This document shows positions 15,291 to 22,492 of a stretch of 27,430 bases of DNA, piece after piece. The DNA comes from a virus. Location of the stretch: positions 1 to 27,430 of the IMG/VR virus record IMGVR_UViG_3300031657_000009. One strand, written 5' to 3'. The notes under the pieces were generated by a model. That model worked only from the letters and a program-made list of their open reading frames with translations. It made no database searches and had not been told where the DNA came from. Each line of letters begins with the position of its first letter. The stretch's first letter is position 1. The position numbers were made by a program, and so were the translations under genes.

Positions 15291-16142
15291 AATTTGTTTT
15301 TTGATATTGATATGGACTTAAACCATATTCTTTTTTAAATTTATAATTAAATGTAGTTAAACTTATATTAAGTTGCTTAGCAACATCTTTAAAATTTTTA
15401 TTATTTAAAAGTAATTTTTTTGCTAAATTTAAATCTATTTTTTTAAATGCTATTTTATTATTTTTGAATTTTTTTGATTTATTTTTAATTAATTCTTTAG
15501 CTTTTTCTTTTCCATATATTTTTTCGAATGTTTTCCCAGATCGCCATTCACTCATTTGTTTCTTTGTTTTTTCTGAATGATACTTATTTAACATAGGATG
15601 ATCATTATATCCTTCTTTTCCCCAAAATTGTGGGGGAGGTTTTATTCCTTTTCTTTTATTTGTTTTTCTTATTTTATTTTTTGTTTTTTCAGATAATGAA
15701 GTATGAGGTATTAATTTATGTGTTTCACTTATTTTTCTTTTATGTTCTTCTGTTAAAGGTACCCCTCTTTTTTTATCTGACATTTTTTTAATAGCTTCTT
15801 TTCCTAAATATCCTCCATCCCCTCCCGGTGACATGTTATATCCTAATTCTTGAGCATTTGTTAAATCAATAAAAAATATTTCTTTTTTATTTAAAATTTT
15901 TGTTAATTCTGTTTTATTTTTTGCAAAATATTCATTAATTTTATGAATAGAAAAATTTTCATAACCATAATGATTCATTGCATCATAAAGTTTTCTATTA
16001 ATTTTTCTTCGGGCTGAATGAATATGTTTATTCCATCTTCCTTGAATATAAAAAGTTTTTCCAAAATAATATTTACCGTTAATTTTATTAACAATAACAT
16101 AAATATAACCTGTCTCCATAAATATATAGTTTTAATTTATAT
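15267..16142 (-). mobile_element. Homing endonuclease insertion, 876 nt, interrupting the RNA ligase gene
   Basis: Removing these 876 nt (292 codons) joins ...GAA ATA GAT to ATT GGA ACT GAT... and restores one ligase frame reading LEID-IGTDLTDVLGV. Almost the whole insertion is the endonuclease gene: about 23 nt precede its ATG and none of note follow its stop. Both borders share TAT, so the exact join is ambiguous by about 3 nt. There is no room outside the ORF for a group I intron core, and no intein motifs occur. Confidence 0.8.
15268..16119 (-). CDS. GIY-YIG homing endonuclease inserted in the RNA ligase gene, 283 aa
   Basis: The GIY-YIG nuclease domain shows 'YIYVI' (5-9), 'KYYFGKT' (16-22), catalytic-type R28 and a later Glu in 'NKKEIFFIDL' (about residue 79). 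'YNMSPGGDGG' ends the domain. Then come NUMOD3-like DNA-binding repeats ('LTEEHKRKISETHK', 'SEKTKKQMSEWRSG') and a C-terminal helix-turn-helix ('FKDVAKQLNISLTTFNYKF'). This is the usual layout of phage homing endonucleases such as the I-TevI/Seg group. It starts 17 nt behind the stop of the ligase N-terminal gene and its end overlaps the start of the C-terminal gene. It probably cuts intact ligase alleles and spreads by repair copying. Confidence 0.9.
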   Translation of the reverse strand: METGYIYVIVNKINGKYYFGKTFYIQGRWNKHIHSARRKINRKLYDAMNHYGYENFSIHKINEYFAKNKTELTKILNKKEIFFIDLTNAQELGYNMSPGGDGGYLGKEAIKKMSDKKRGVPLTEEHKRKISETHKLIPHTSLSEKTKNKIRKTNKRKGIKPPPQFWGKEGYNDHPMLNKYHSEKTKKQMSEWRSGKTFEKIYGKEKAKELIKNKSKKFKNNKIAFKKIDLNLAKKLLLNNKNFKDVAKQLNISLTTFNYKFKKEYGLSPYQYQKTNYEKINKS

Positions 16143-16481
16143 ATCTATTTCTAAAAGGAATTTATTATCTTTTTTAATAAGTTTGCCAATTGAATTTAAT
16201 ATTGTTAATGGAAAACATATTCCCTGACTTACCTGATTTCTTAAGCGAATAGTTTTAATTCTAAATCCCCTTGAACGAAGAAATTCAAATTCTTCTCTAT
16301 CAGGCATTAAAGAATCAATTTCACAATATACACAAAGATCGCCACCTTTAAATTCCCCTTTTCGGATTACAACATTCCACCCACGAATAACAGCTCTTTC
16401 AATAGCATCCGCATCTTTAATTGGATGAATTTCTAAAATTTTTTCTATTGTTGCTAATTTTCTTTCCTCACTATTTTTCAT
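16137..16481 (-). CDS. RNA ligase (DRB0094/Rnl5-like), N-terminal module, separate gene
   Basis: This 114-aa piece matches the N-terminal OB-like module of DRB0094-family RNA ligases: 'RKLATIEKILEIHPIKDADAIERAVIRGWNVVI' in blocks at 7-39, then 'GDLCVYCEIDSLMPDREEFEFLRSRGFRIKTIRLRNQVSQGICFPL' in blocks at 47-92. It ends 'FLLEIDI' and stops 3 nt into the inserted element. The nucleotidyltransferase half is the separate gene at 14520-15290. The break falls just past the module, so non-covalent reassembly is plausible. In the family this module is thought to help RNA sealing rather than adenylylation. Confidence 0.87.
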   Translation of the reverse strand: MKNSEERKLATIEKILEIHPIKDADAIERAVIRGWNVVIRKGEFKGGDLCVYCEIDSLMPDREEFEFLRSRGFRIKTIRLRNQVSQGICFPLTILNSIGKLIKKDNKFLLEIDI

Positions 16482-16487
16482 AATTTA

Positions 16488-16664
16488 TTAATTGAGTAAC
16501 CAGTTAATAATAACAAATACTGAACAAACCATACTAATGAACAAATACAGACATTTGAAATCTAATAAGATAATTATTATAAGCTGTTTCCAAGATCTTG
16601 GATGAAACACACCTTTTCTTGCTGAATATAATGCTTTTTCCCAAAAATATTTTATGTCTTCCAT
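16488..16664 (-). CDS. Small membrane protein, 58 aa
   Basis: The frame runs from ATG (16662-16664) to TAA, 6 nt before the ligase start. The peptide is MEDIKYFWEKALYSARKGVF, then 'HPRSWKQ', then a hydrophobic stretch of about 30 residues with one Asp-Phe-Lys break (residues 28-58), which gives one or two membrane passes to the C-terminus. It fills a gap of about 240 nt. No family is recognised. The first half resembles a cytoplasmic amphipathic helix. Confidence 0.6.
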   Translation of the reverse strand: MEDIKYFWEKALYSARKGVFHPRSWKQLIIIILLDFKCLYLFISMVCSVFVIINWLLN

Positions 16665-16727
16665 AAAATTTTATTAATTATATACATTAAAGAAAATTTA
16701 GTTTCCTCTTCCCATTTTTGGTTCATT

Positions 16728-17072
16728 TCATCTGTGCATTAGTTCTTTTAATTTGGATATATCGGTATTATCCTCCCTAGTCCATCCAGTCTTAGTAAAA
16801 ATATTAATAGCATCATCTATAACTTCATCCATAACACCATACTTCCAAACATTCCTAACATTTATATAAAATGATTGGTTTTTTAAATTATATTGTATAA
16901 ATGTACTACAATATTCATTGGTTTCAAGACGGATAGGGTTTTCAAAATTTTCTGTTTTATCCATCAAACATAATCCATGAAATGGAACAAATGGTAAATC
17001 AAAATGTTTTGAAAAAACTAAATTCCATCCTCCATAACTAAAACTTACCCAAATTTCTGTTTTATTTTTCAT
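16728..17072 (-). CDS. Hypothetical phage protein, 114 aa
   Basis: This small beta-rich soluble protein starts MKNKTEIWVSFSYGGWNLVFSKHFDLP, followed by 'FVPFHGLCLMD' and a C-terminal helical part ending 'LKELMHR'. I recall no named family. It belongs to a run of short phage hypotheticals (16728-18078) spaced 1-9 nt apart. The 63 nt after its stop carry no recognisable signal. Confidence 0.62.
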   Translation of the reverse strand: MKNKTEIWVSFSYGGWNLVFSKHFDLPFVPFHGLCLMDKTENFENPIRLETNEYCSTFIQYNLKNQSFYINVRNVWKYGVMDEVIDDAINIFTKTGWTREDNTDISKLKELMHR

Positions 17073-17073
17073 T

Positions 17074-17346
17074 CTATTCTATTTCATTTATATGAACCAA
17101 ATATCCAAGTCCATTAATTTTACCATATAATACTTCATCATTTAATGGTATTTTTATTTTAGAAGAAAATTCTATTCGATTTAAATAATTCGAACAAGCA
17201 AAATTTCCTGGGTTATTCGTCCAAGAATTCCCTGAAATTTTATCCCACCAATCTTCAATTAATATTTTCCTCCCGCCTAATTGATTTGCTTCATCTTTAA
17301 TTTTAATTTCTTTTCCAGCAAATTTACTTTTCTCTGTATGTATCAT
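17074..17346 (-). CDS. Hypothetical phage protein, 90 aa
   Basis: The pattern 'KIKDEANQLGGRKILIEDWWDKISGNSW' (in blocks at about 15-42) followed by 'NPGNFACSNYLNR' and a C-terminal 'LYGKINGLGYLVHINEIE' matches a short hypothetical I know from several phage genomes. It has no assigned function. The final segment looks like a compact beta hairpin. The stop lies 1 nt from the next ATG, implying coupling with 16728-17072. Confidence 0.68.
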   Translation of the reverse strand: MIHTEKSKFAGKEIKIKDEANQLGGRKILIEDWWDKISGNSWTNNPGNFACSNYLNRIEFSSKIKIPLNDEVLYGKINGLGYLVHINEIE

Positions 17347-17349
17347 TTT

Positions 17350-17778
17350 TTATGTTTCTAAAAATTGTTCAATTTTATATGTACCTTTTTTTAAAACTTT
17401 TTCAAGCATATTTCCTCTCGACCATCTAAGTAATTCATCTAAAGAATAAATTTCTCCTTTCATTTCACTTAATGCTTTTTTAACCATTTCTCCAAATATT
17501 TCAGCACCATCTTGGGAGATTGTAAAAATATAACTTCTATGACTAAATAAATCATACGCATCAATATCTTCATTCCATTTAGAAAGCCACTCTTCACCAA
17601 TCCCATCTCCAAAACAAGGATCCTTACTTAGATAATTTATATCATATGTATTTGGATTTGAATATTCATCAATTTTCTCACCTGTAAAATCACAAATAAA
17701 AAAATCAAATACTTTTTTACTTCCTATTTTTTTTCCAGTAGTGTTAGAGAATTCATCTACTACTTTATATACTACCAT
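17350..17778 (-). CDS. Hypothetical phage protein, 142 aa
   Basis: This is a soluble protein with 'FFICDFTGEKI' (26-36), which resembles a degenerate Cys-containing knuckle, an Asp-rich middle ('KDPCFGDGIGEEWLSKWNEDIDAYD') and a helical C-terminal third ('EIFGEMVKKALSEMKGEIYSL'). Only single Cys residues occur, so metal binding is doubtful. No family is recognised. It lies 3 nt from both flanking genes. Confidence 0.62.
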   Translation of the reverse strand: MVVYKVVDEFSNTTGKKIGSKKVFDFFICDFTGEKIDEYSNPNTYDINYLSKDPCFGDGIGEEWLSKWNEDIDAYDLFSHRSYIFTISQDGAEIFGEMVKKALSEMKGEIYSLDELLRWSRGNMLEKVLKKGTYKIEQFLET

Positions 17779-17781
17779 TGT

Positions 17782-18060
17782 TTAATATCTATATTTCTTA
17801 AAAACTAATTCATCACAAGGAACACATTTTTTAATATGGTGTTCATTAATAACTTTATCTCCATGCCGTTTTATCCATTCTACTGAATTATCAACCCAAT
17901 GACAATAAATCGACCAATCATTAGCATAACCCTTTATTCCGACCCATCTTAATTCGCCACCATTTCTTGTCATAAATAAACCTTCTGGAGAATTAGGCAA
18001 AACTCCTGTTGCAAAAGTTTCACCAGATTTTAAATTGTTAAATTCTTTTTCTGTTAACAT
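17782..18060 (-). CDS. Hypothetical phage protein, 92 aa
   Basis: It has a recurrent phage layout: 'SGETFATGVLPNSPEGLFMT' in the N-terminal part, 'GGELRWVGIKGYANDWSIYCHW' in the middle and 'KKCVPCDELVFKKYRY' at the end (CxxC). The start at 18060 avoids overlap with the upstream gene and gives MLTEKEFNNL, a natural N-terminus; an ATG 18 nt upstream (18078) would overlap the upstream gene by 17 nt and add MKKVNK. Function unknown. Confidence 0.68.
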   Translation of the reverse strand: MLTEKEFNNLKSGETFATGVLPNSPEGLFMTRNGGELRWVGIKGYANDWSIYCHWVDNSVEWIKRHGDKVINEHHIKKCVPCDELVFKKYRY

Positions 18061-18061
18061 T

Positions 18062-18517
18062 TTATTTACTTTTTTCAAAATTCATAATATCTCCAAAAAT
18101 TTTAATAAAACACGGATTTACATCTACATTAGAATTGTTAAAATCTTGTTGATTTTTAATATATTGTTTATGAAATTCTCCAAGTTTTTTTTGTAATAAA
18201 TCAAATTCATATTGGATTTGACCATCTGTAACTTCCATTAATTGAAAAGGTTCTTCATATTTTTGAACGAACTCTTCCATTAATTTAGATTTATCAAATT
18301 TAAAATTTCTTTGTTGTCCTTCTTCCCATATCGTATAAAGAAATGCATTAATAAAATAATAAGGTTGAAGATGATTTTTTATACGCAAAAACTGTGGATG
18401 TTTTTTATATCCCTTAGTTTTTTCATCAAGAACAACTCTACATAAAAGAGCTTCTCTCCATTGAGCAACAAGTCTTTTGGAGTCTAAATATTTAGGATGT
18501 ATCGACCAAAGTCTCAT
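18062..18517 (-). CDS. Pyrimidine-dimer DNA glycosylase (Pyr_excise family), 151 aa
   Basis: The N-terminus 'MRLWSIHPKYLDSKRLVAQWREALL' (read in blocks) with 'KTKGYKKHPQFLRI' at about 34-47 is the signature of the PF03013-type family that includes T4 endonuclease V relatives. 'YFINAFLYTIWEEGQQRNFKFDKSKL' matches the following helices. Such enzymes remove UV pyrimidine dimers by glycosylase and lyase action. T4 DenV uses the amino group of Thr2 after Met removal; residue 2 here is Arg, as is usual in this wider branch, so chemistry should not be assumed identical. It would support UV survival of phage DNA. Confidence 0.82.
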   Translation of the reverse strand: MRLWSIHPKYLDSKRLVAQWREALLCRVVLDEKTKGYKKHPQFLRIKNHLQPYYFINAFLYTIWEEGQQRNFKFDKSKLMEEFVQKYEEPFQLMEVTDGQIQYEFDLLQKKLGEFHKQYIKNQQDFNNSNVDVNPCFIKIFGDIMNFEKSK

Positions 18518-18521
18518 AATT

Positions 18522-19703
18522 TTAAATATGACAATCTATCATTGTAATAAACTTATCTTGATTCGGTTCAATGAATTTTTTATAAAAACTATTTTCAAAT
18601 TCTTCTTCTTCTTTGTGTGTTTCGCTGCTAAAACCCCACCAACCCATATCTCCTGCAGAATGCCATTTACCATCTGGAGAAATTACACTATAAGTACTGA
18701 ATGATATGCGAGATTTAATATAGTTTTCTTTAGTTTTAAATCTTTCTAAGAAATATTCTGGTTTATACCATGTATAATTATTTCTTTTTGGATGATTATC
18801 ACTTATGAGAATTTCCCAAATATCTCCATCCTCAGCTTCATTTTTTAAAAGTTCGTATTTTTTAATTTGTTTCATTTTATCCCAATCAATGTTAGAAACT
18901 TGACAAGCATCAACCCATTTATATCCTTTTGGGGTATTTGGTACATTATTATTAAAGGTTCCTGGGCTTCCTAGATTTCCTTCTTCATCATCCTTAACAA
19001 GAAAAGCACCCATCCATCTACCCCCTACTGTATACCAATCCCATTTAGCATTTGGGTTTTCCCAATATCCATATTTGCCCGTTTTAGGATCTATTTCTGA
19101 ACCCTGATATTCTTCTATAAATTCTTTAAAAATAGGATATTTCTCTTTATATGGAATTTTTTCTGGATTATCAATTAAATCAACATTAACTTCATAAAAA
19201 TCAAGATTATTTAATTTTTCAATTAATTCTTTTTTGTCATCAGAATTTTTTCTCATTCTTTTTAATTCAGAAAATCCTAATTCCTTTTTAACTTCTTCTA
19301 ACGGAAGTTTTTTATATGATGTTATAATACCATAAACATTTCTATAATTTTCTCTATTTGATTTATCATCATTATTTACGTGTCCAGAAATTTCAATTTT
19401 CAGACCAGCAGATAAATTTCTTGTAACCATTCTATCTGTTAAAATAAACGAATATTTCTTATCGTTTTTTATTTTTTGAATTTCTTTTTCTACATCAATA
19501 TTTTGAAGTTGATGATGACGAAATTTTGGATACCAAGCATCTGACCCTTCAGTCTCCCACTCTTTTTTAGATGTTTCCTCTGAATTATTAAAGGTCATAT
19601 ATTCTTCTGGGCAATCCCCCATATTATTTTCTTGATAAGGAGCCAATAATTGATTAATATCAGAAGGCTTATCACAAATAACTGTTACAGTAAAATGACT
19701 CAT
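18522..19703 (-). CDS. Large phage hypothetical ('SHFTV' type), 393 aa
   Basis: The start 'SHFTVTVI' with 'LLAPYQENNMGDCPEEY' (19-35) and the end 'GKWHSAGDMGWWGFS' followed by 'MIDCHI' are blocks I know from a widespread, uncharacterised phage protein. The middle adds 'WDWYTVGGRWMGAFLV' (about 219-234), also typical. The repeated Trp/Gly blocks and many His residues suggest a compact fold with possible metal or ligand binding. It has its own class A promoter-like module (19730-19785) and lies first in its unit, so it may be expressed early or strongly. Function unknown. Confidence 0.75.
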   Translation of the reverse strand: MSHFTVTVICDKPSDINQLLAPYQENNMGDCPEEYMTFNNSEETSKKEWETEGSDAWYPKFRHHQLQNIDVEKEIQKIKNDKKYSFILTDRMVTRNLSAGLKIEISGHVNNDDKSNRENYRNVYGIITSYKKLPLEEVKKELGFSELKRMRKNSDDKKELIEKLNNLDFYEVNVDLIDNPEKIPYKEKYPIFKEFIEEYQGSEIDPKTGKYGYWENPNAKWDWYTVGGRWMGAFLVKDDEEGNLGSPGTFNNNVPNTPKGYKWVDACQVSNIDWDKMKQIKKYELLKNEAEDGDIWEILISDNHPKRNNYTWYKPEYFLERFKTKENYIKSRISFSTYSVISPDGKWHSAGDMGWWGFSSETHKEEEEFENSFYKKFIEPNQDKFITMIDCHI

Positions 19704-19729
19704 ATTTTATATTTAAAATGAATAATGGT

Positions 19730-19785
19730 CAAATATAATTAAAAGATGTTATTTTATAAAATTATAAATGTTAAAATATTGTTAA
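19730..19785 (-). promoter_or_regulatory. Promoter-like module, class A (copy 2)
   Basis: On the coding strand: TTAACAATATTTTAACA (19769-19785), 31 nt of spacer, then TATATTTG (19730-19737), 26 nt before the ATG at 19703. The spacer is the same length as in copy 1. It lies directly behind the stop of the upstream gene at 19789. Confidence 0.72.
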
Positions 19786-19788
19786 ATT

Positions 19789-20184
19789 TTACCCTTCTAA
19801 ATAAACTTTATCTCCATAAATGATAATTAATCTACTAAGTTCAATATGATTAACTTCAGAAAACATATTTGGTACACTACTAACAATAATTTCTATTTTT
19901 GAGGGATTTGCTTTTTCAAATTTTCTATGATCGAATCCAAATGTCATTGGATTAGAATAACTTATAGTATAAGTAATCTCTGTATTTTCTAAATATTTAC
20001 AAATTGTTGAAATAATTTGTGTAAAATTGGAATGATGTTCAATAGAATAAAATTCCACATGTTCATAATGTTTTTCATAATGAAATTTAAAATTATAACA
20101 AAAACGCTTAACAGGACATACTATTTGTTGTATACTATTTAAAATTTCAGCTTCTGACTTTGGTTTTAATATATCCTTTAACAT
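19789..20184 (-). CDS. Hypothetical protein, about 131 aa; paralogue of its upstream neighbour
   Basis: From the ATG at 20184 the protein begins MLKDILKPKSEAEILNSIQQI, which parallels the start of the next gene upstream (MKLSEILKPKLEIEIERELKKL). A longer frame from 20232 would overlap that gene by 35 nt, so the shorter start is preferred. The rest is beta-rich with 'YTISYSNPMTFGFDH' and 'IIVSSVPNMF'. The matching positions in the neighbour, 'IQVEIQSIPQ', suggest the same fold. No family is recognised; the pair looks like an old tandem duplication. Confidence 0.6.
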   Translation of the reverse strand: MLKDILKPKSEAEILNSIQQIVCPVKRFCYNFKFHYEKHYEHVEFYSIEHHSNFTQIISTICKYLENTEITYTISYSNPMTFGFDHRKFEKANPSKIEIIVSSVPNMFSEVNHIELSRLIIIYGDKVYLEG

Positions 20185-20197
20185 TCGTTTTCCATTC

Positions 20198-20512
20198 TTA
20201 AGAAATTTTTTGAGGAATGGATTGAATTTCAACTTGAATCATATCATTTTTTTCCTCACTAAAAACAATTTGAATTCTATTACCAATAATAGATACATTT
20301 GTTTTAATAAATGATAAATTTCTTTTCTTTTTTATTTTCTTTATAATATCATTAATTATTGTTTCTGAAAAAATTTCATATTTATTTTTCTCAAAAAAAC
20401 ATAAACATTCATTTTTTAGTATAGTAGAAAATTGTTTTAATGGTGGAAGTTTTTTTAATTCCCTCTCAATTTCTATTTCTAATTTAGGTTTTAATATTTC
20501 ACTTAACTTCAT
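20198..20512 (-). CDS. Hypothetical protein, 104 aa; paralogue of its downstream neighbour
   Basis: It starts MKLSEILKPKLEIEIERELK and continues 'LPPLKQFSTILKNECLCFFE', then a basic stretch (IIKKIKKKRN) and a beta hairpin ending 'DMIQVEIQSIPQKIS'. The shared 'LKPK-E-EI' start and similar ends with the next gene are visible by eye. The start overlaps the CCA-adding enzyme stop by 4 nt. Function unknown. Confidence 0.6.
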   Translation of the reverse strand: MKLSEILKPKLEIEIERELKKLPPLKQFSTILKNECLCFFEKNKYEIFSETIINDIIKKIKKKRNLSFIKTNVSIIGNRIQIVFSEEKNDMIQVEIQSIPQKIS

Positions 20513-21723
20513 AATAATAATAAGTTTGCGAGATATTCTAAAGAATCATTTCTATCTTTCCAATTAAATCTATTCATTAATGCATCTCTTAAGATTTTTT
20601 CTTTAATGAATCCAATTTCAGGTCCTTCTTTTAAATTACCTATTTTCATAATATCTTCGCCGGTTATTTTAATATCATCCTCAGTCATAGGAATTTTATT
20701 TACTTTCATATTGTATACAATTTCACGTGTTTCTGTAGGAAGAATATTAGCATCTATAACTTTAGGAGATTTATTAAATGCTTTAAATAACATAAATTTA
20801 AAATCCTCTTCATTTTTAGAAACTTTAGGTAATAGTGTTATTATATTATCTAATGTTCGTACATTATCTTCTAATTTAGAATCCCCTTTAAGTCTTTTCT
20901 TTAAAAAATCTCCTGGATTTACATCCCCAAGTAATCCTAAAACATAAAAGAAAGAAATAGGATCAAGTTTTTCAAAATCATCAACACCATTAAGCATTTC
21001 TTTATCAAACAATGCTTTATCAACCCCTGTTTTATTTAAAAGATTTAACGCTAAACTTGTATTTCCTTTTTTATTTAAAATTTTCATTAATTCTTCAAAA
21101 ATTCTTTCCCCTGAAATTTCTTTTATAAATTTTGAATTTTGTTTCATTAATTTCAAAGTATTTGACTCAATTGAAAAATTAAATCTTGCGGCAAATTGAA
21201 TTCCTCGTAAAATTCTAAGAGGATCTTCAAAAAATGATGTTTTATTTGTTGCTCTTAATAACTTATCATTAATATCATCAATTCCATAAAAGGGATCAAT
21301 TAGTTCATTATTTCTAATATTTACTGCTATAGAATTAATAGTAAAATCTCTGCGTTTAAGATCTGTAAGAATATCTACATTATCAGTAATAATTTCAAAT
21401 CCCTTATGTCCCTTACCAATTTTACGATCCATTCTTGGAATAGCTATGTCATAAGGTTCCCCTCTAAATCCTTTCGGTTTAAATTTAATAACAGAAAAAG
21501 ACTCACCAACAATATCCACTCTACCATGTGGCAAAAGTAAGTTTTTAATTTTTTCAAGTGAAAGTTTGTCAACAATAAGATCAATGTCTTTTATAGATTT
21601 TCCTAAAAAAACATCTCTTATAGTACCACCTACTATATAAACATCAGTTAATCGTAAAATCGGTTTTAACCAATCAGATAATCTAAGTTCAGTAGATATT
21701 TCTTTTAATTTTTTAGGTATCAT
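20509..21723 (-). CDS. CCA-adding enzyme / tRNA nucleotidyltransferase (class II), 404 aa
   Basis: The head domain is intact: 'YIVGGTIRDVFLGKSIKDIDLIV' spans about 29-51 in two blocks, with metal ligands D46 and D48 and a third acidic residue D92 in 'YDIAIPR'. The neck has 'RRDFTINSIAV' (124-134) and 'FFEDPLRILRGIQFAARF' (164-181), hallmarks of the Cca/PcnB group, followed by a helical body and tail. The enzyme adds or restores the 3' CCA of tRNAs; a poly(A) polymerase role cannot be excluded from sequence. With the RNA ligase in the same transcriptional direction it suggests repair of tRNAs damaged by host defence nucleases. Confidence 0.9.
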   Translation of the reverse strand: MIPKKLKEISTELRLSDWLKPILRLTDVYIVGGTIRDVFLGKSIKDIDLIVDKLSLEKIKNLLLPHGRVDIVGESFSVIKFKPKGFRGEPYDIAIPRMDRKIGKGHKGFEIITDNVDILTDLKRRDFTINSIAVNIRNNELIDPFYGIDDINDKLLRATNKTSFFEDPLRILRGIQFAARFNFSIESNTLKLMKQNSKFIKEISGERIFEELMKILNKKGNTSLALNLLNKTGVDKALFDKEMLNGVDDFEKLDPISFFYVLGLLGDVNPGDFLKKRLKGDSKLEDNVRTLDNIITLLPKVSKNEEDFKFMLFKAFNKSPKVIDANILPTETREIVYNMKVNKIPMTEDDIKITGEDIMKIGNLKEGPEIGFIKEKILRDALMNRFNWKDRNDSLEYLANLLLL

Positions 21724-21736
21724 AATAGTTTTTTTT

Positions 21737-22363
21737 TTACTCAGAATCTTCTTCTAAAATATCTAAAAACTTTTCTTCAGATGGCAAATTATTAAGATCA
21801 AAAGTGTGAATATGTTTTACGGGATAATATTTAGTATTAATATCTTTTCCATTATAAAATCTTTCATTTTTATTTAGAGATTCTTTATTAAATCCTTCAT
21901 ATACTTCAAATGTATTTTTATCTAAATCTATTACATATGCCCATTCACAATATAATGAATCTTCAGCAAAATCCCTAGAATCTTGAAGTTCATAGCACTT
22001 ACCATCGTAAATAAGTTGTAGAACGTTTGATCCTGTATCTCTACTTAATGCTGGATATTTTAAAGAAAATCTTTTTGAAGTACTAAGATCCATTCCCTTT
22101 CCACTAGGATCAAATTCTATCCATCTTTTATGGAGTTCTTCATTTGAAAGAAATTTTGTCTTAGCAATTTGATCTTTAAATATCTTAAAATTAATAGAAT
22201 TATGTGAACCTTTATTTTTTTTACTTTTTATAGAATATCTTTCATTATTTGTTGAAAAAAACTCTAAGATATTTTTTCCTGTGCCATCAGGATATCCATC
22301 CCATTGACCATATTGAGCAACCTTTGGTTCTTTATTTTGTATAACCATTGTTAAGTATCCCAT
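21737..22363 (-). CDS. Hypothetical phage protein, 208 aa
   Basis: The chosen start gives MGYLTMVIQN, followed by 'KVAQYGQWDGYPDGTGKNIL' (12-31), a block known from uncharacterised phage and bacterial proteins ('aQYGqwDGYP-gqG--il-fl'). A longer frame from 22402 exists, but the ATG at 22363 is preceded at 5 nt by GGGAGG, one of the very few Shine-Dalgarno sequences in this window, and sits 2 nt after the previous stop. The central 'LSRDTGSNVLQLIYDG' and the C-terminal 'CEWAYVIDLDKNTFEVYEG' strand pair also fit that family. Function unknown. Confidence 0.72.
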   Translation of the reverse strand: MGYLTMVIQNKEPKVAQYGQWDGYPDGTGKNILEFFSTNNERYSIKSKKNKGSHNSINFKIFKDQIAKTKFLSNEELHKRWIEFDPSGKGMDLSTSKRFSLKYPALSRDTGSNVLQLIYDGKCYELQDSRDFAEDSLYCEWAYVIDLDKNTFEVYEGFNKESLNKNERFYNGKDINTKYYPVKHIHTFDLNNLPSEEKFLDILEEDSE

Positions 22364-22365
22364 AT

Positions 22366-22491
22366 CTACCTCCCTGCAATCCACATTAGCCACCAACTCC
22401 AATCAATAATATGAGTAAGTTTAAAAATAATAAATACGATACCTAACAATCCAAAAAAACTTATTCCTGTACTACTACTTGAATTTGACAT
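22366..22491 (-). CDS. Small single-pass membrane protein, 41 aa ('IDWSWW' type)
   Basis: The frame gives MSNSSSSTGISFFGLLGIVF and then 'IIFKLTHIIDWSWWLMWIAGR'-like residues in total 41 aa. The Ser-rich start, the 'G-sFlGLL-IvFi--KLt--IDWSWWw' pattern and the length are those of a very common tiny phage and bacterial membrane protein (often labelled transmembrane Fragile-X-F-like). A longer frame from 22590 merely reads through the antisense of the upstream gene. It spans the membrane once and its role is unknown. Confidence 0.7.
   Translation of the reverse strand: MSNSSSSTGISFFGLLGIVFIIFKLTHIIDWSWWLMWIAGR
22368..22375 (-). promoter_or_regulatory. Shine-Dalgarno sequence deciding the start at 22363
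   Basis: The coding strand reads AGGGAGGTAGATATG, giving a strong purine-rich site with suitable spacing. It is formed inside the last codons of the upstream 41-aa gene (Ala-Gly-Arg-stop). Most starts in the window lack such a site, so it may be partly coincidental. Confidence 0.55.
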
Positions 22492-22492
22492 T

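Noticed and set aside
15267-16142. Group I intron containing the GIY-YIG gene in the RNA ligase
   Set aside because: Only about 23 nt lie before the endonuclease ATG and practically none after its stop, too little for an intron core. Possible borders do not give the usual U before and G at the end of a group I intron while keeping frame. The downstream half has its own ATG.
15267-16142. Intein in the RNA ligase
   Set aside because: The upstream half stops 3 nt into the insertion, and no splicing-domain blocks (C/S start, block F/G with HN) occur.
20606-20947. Plus-strand 113-codon frame inside the CCA-adding enzyme
   Set aside because: It is the antisense of a well-supported conserved gene and shows no domain of its own.
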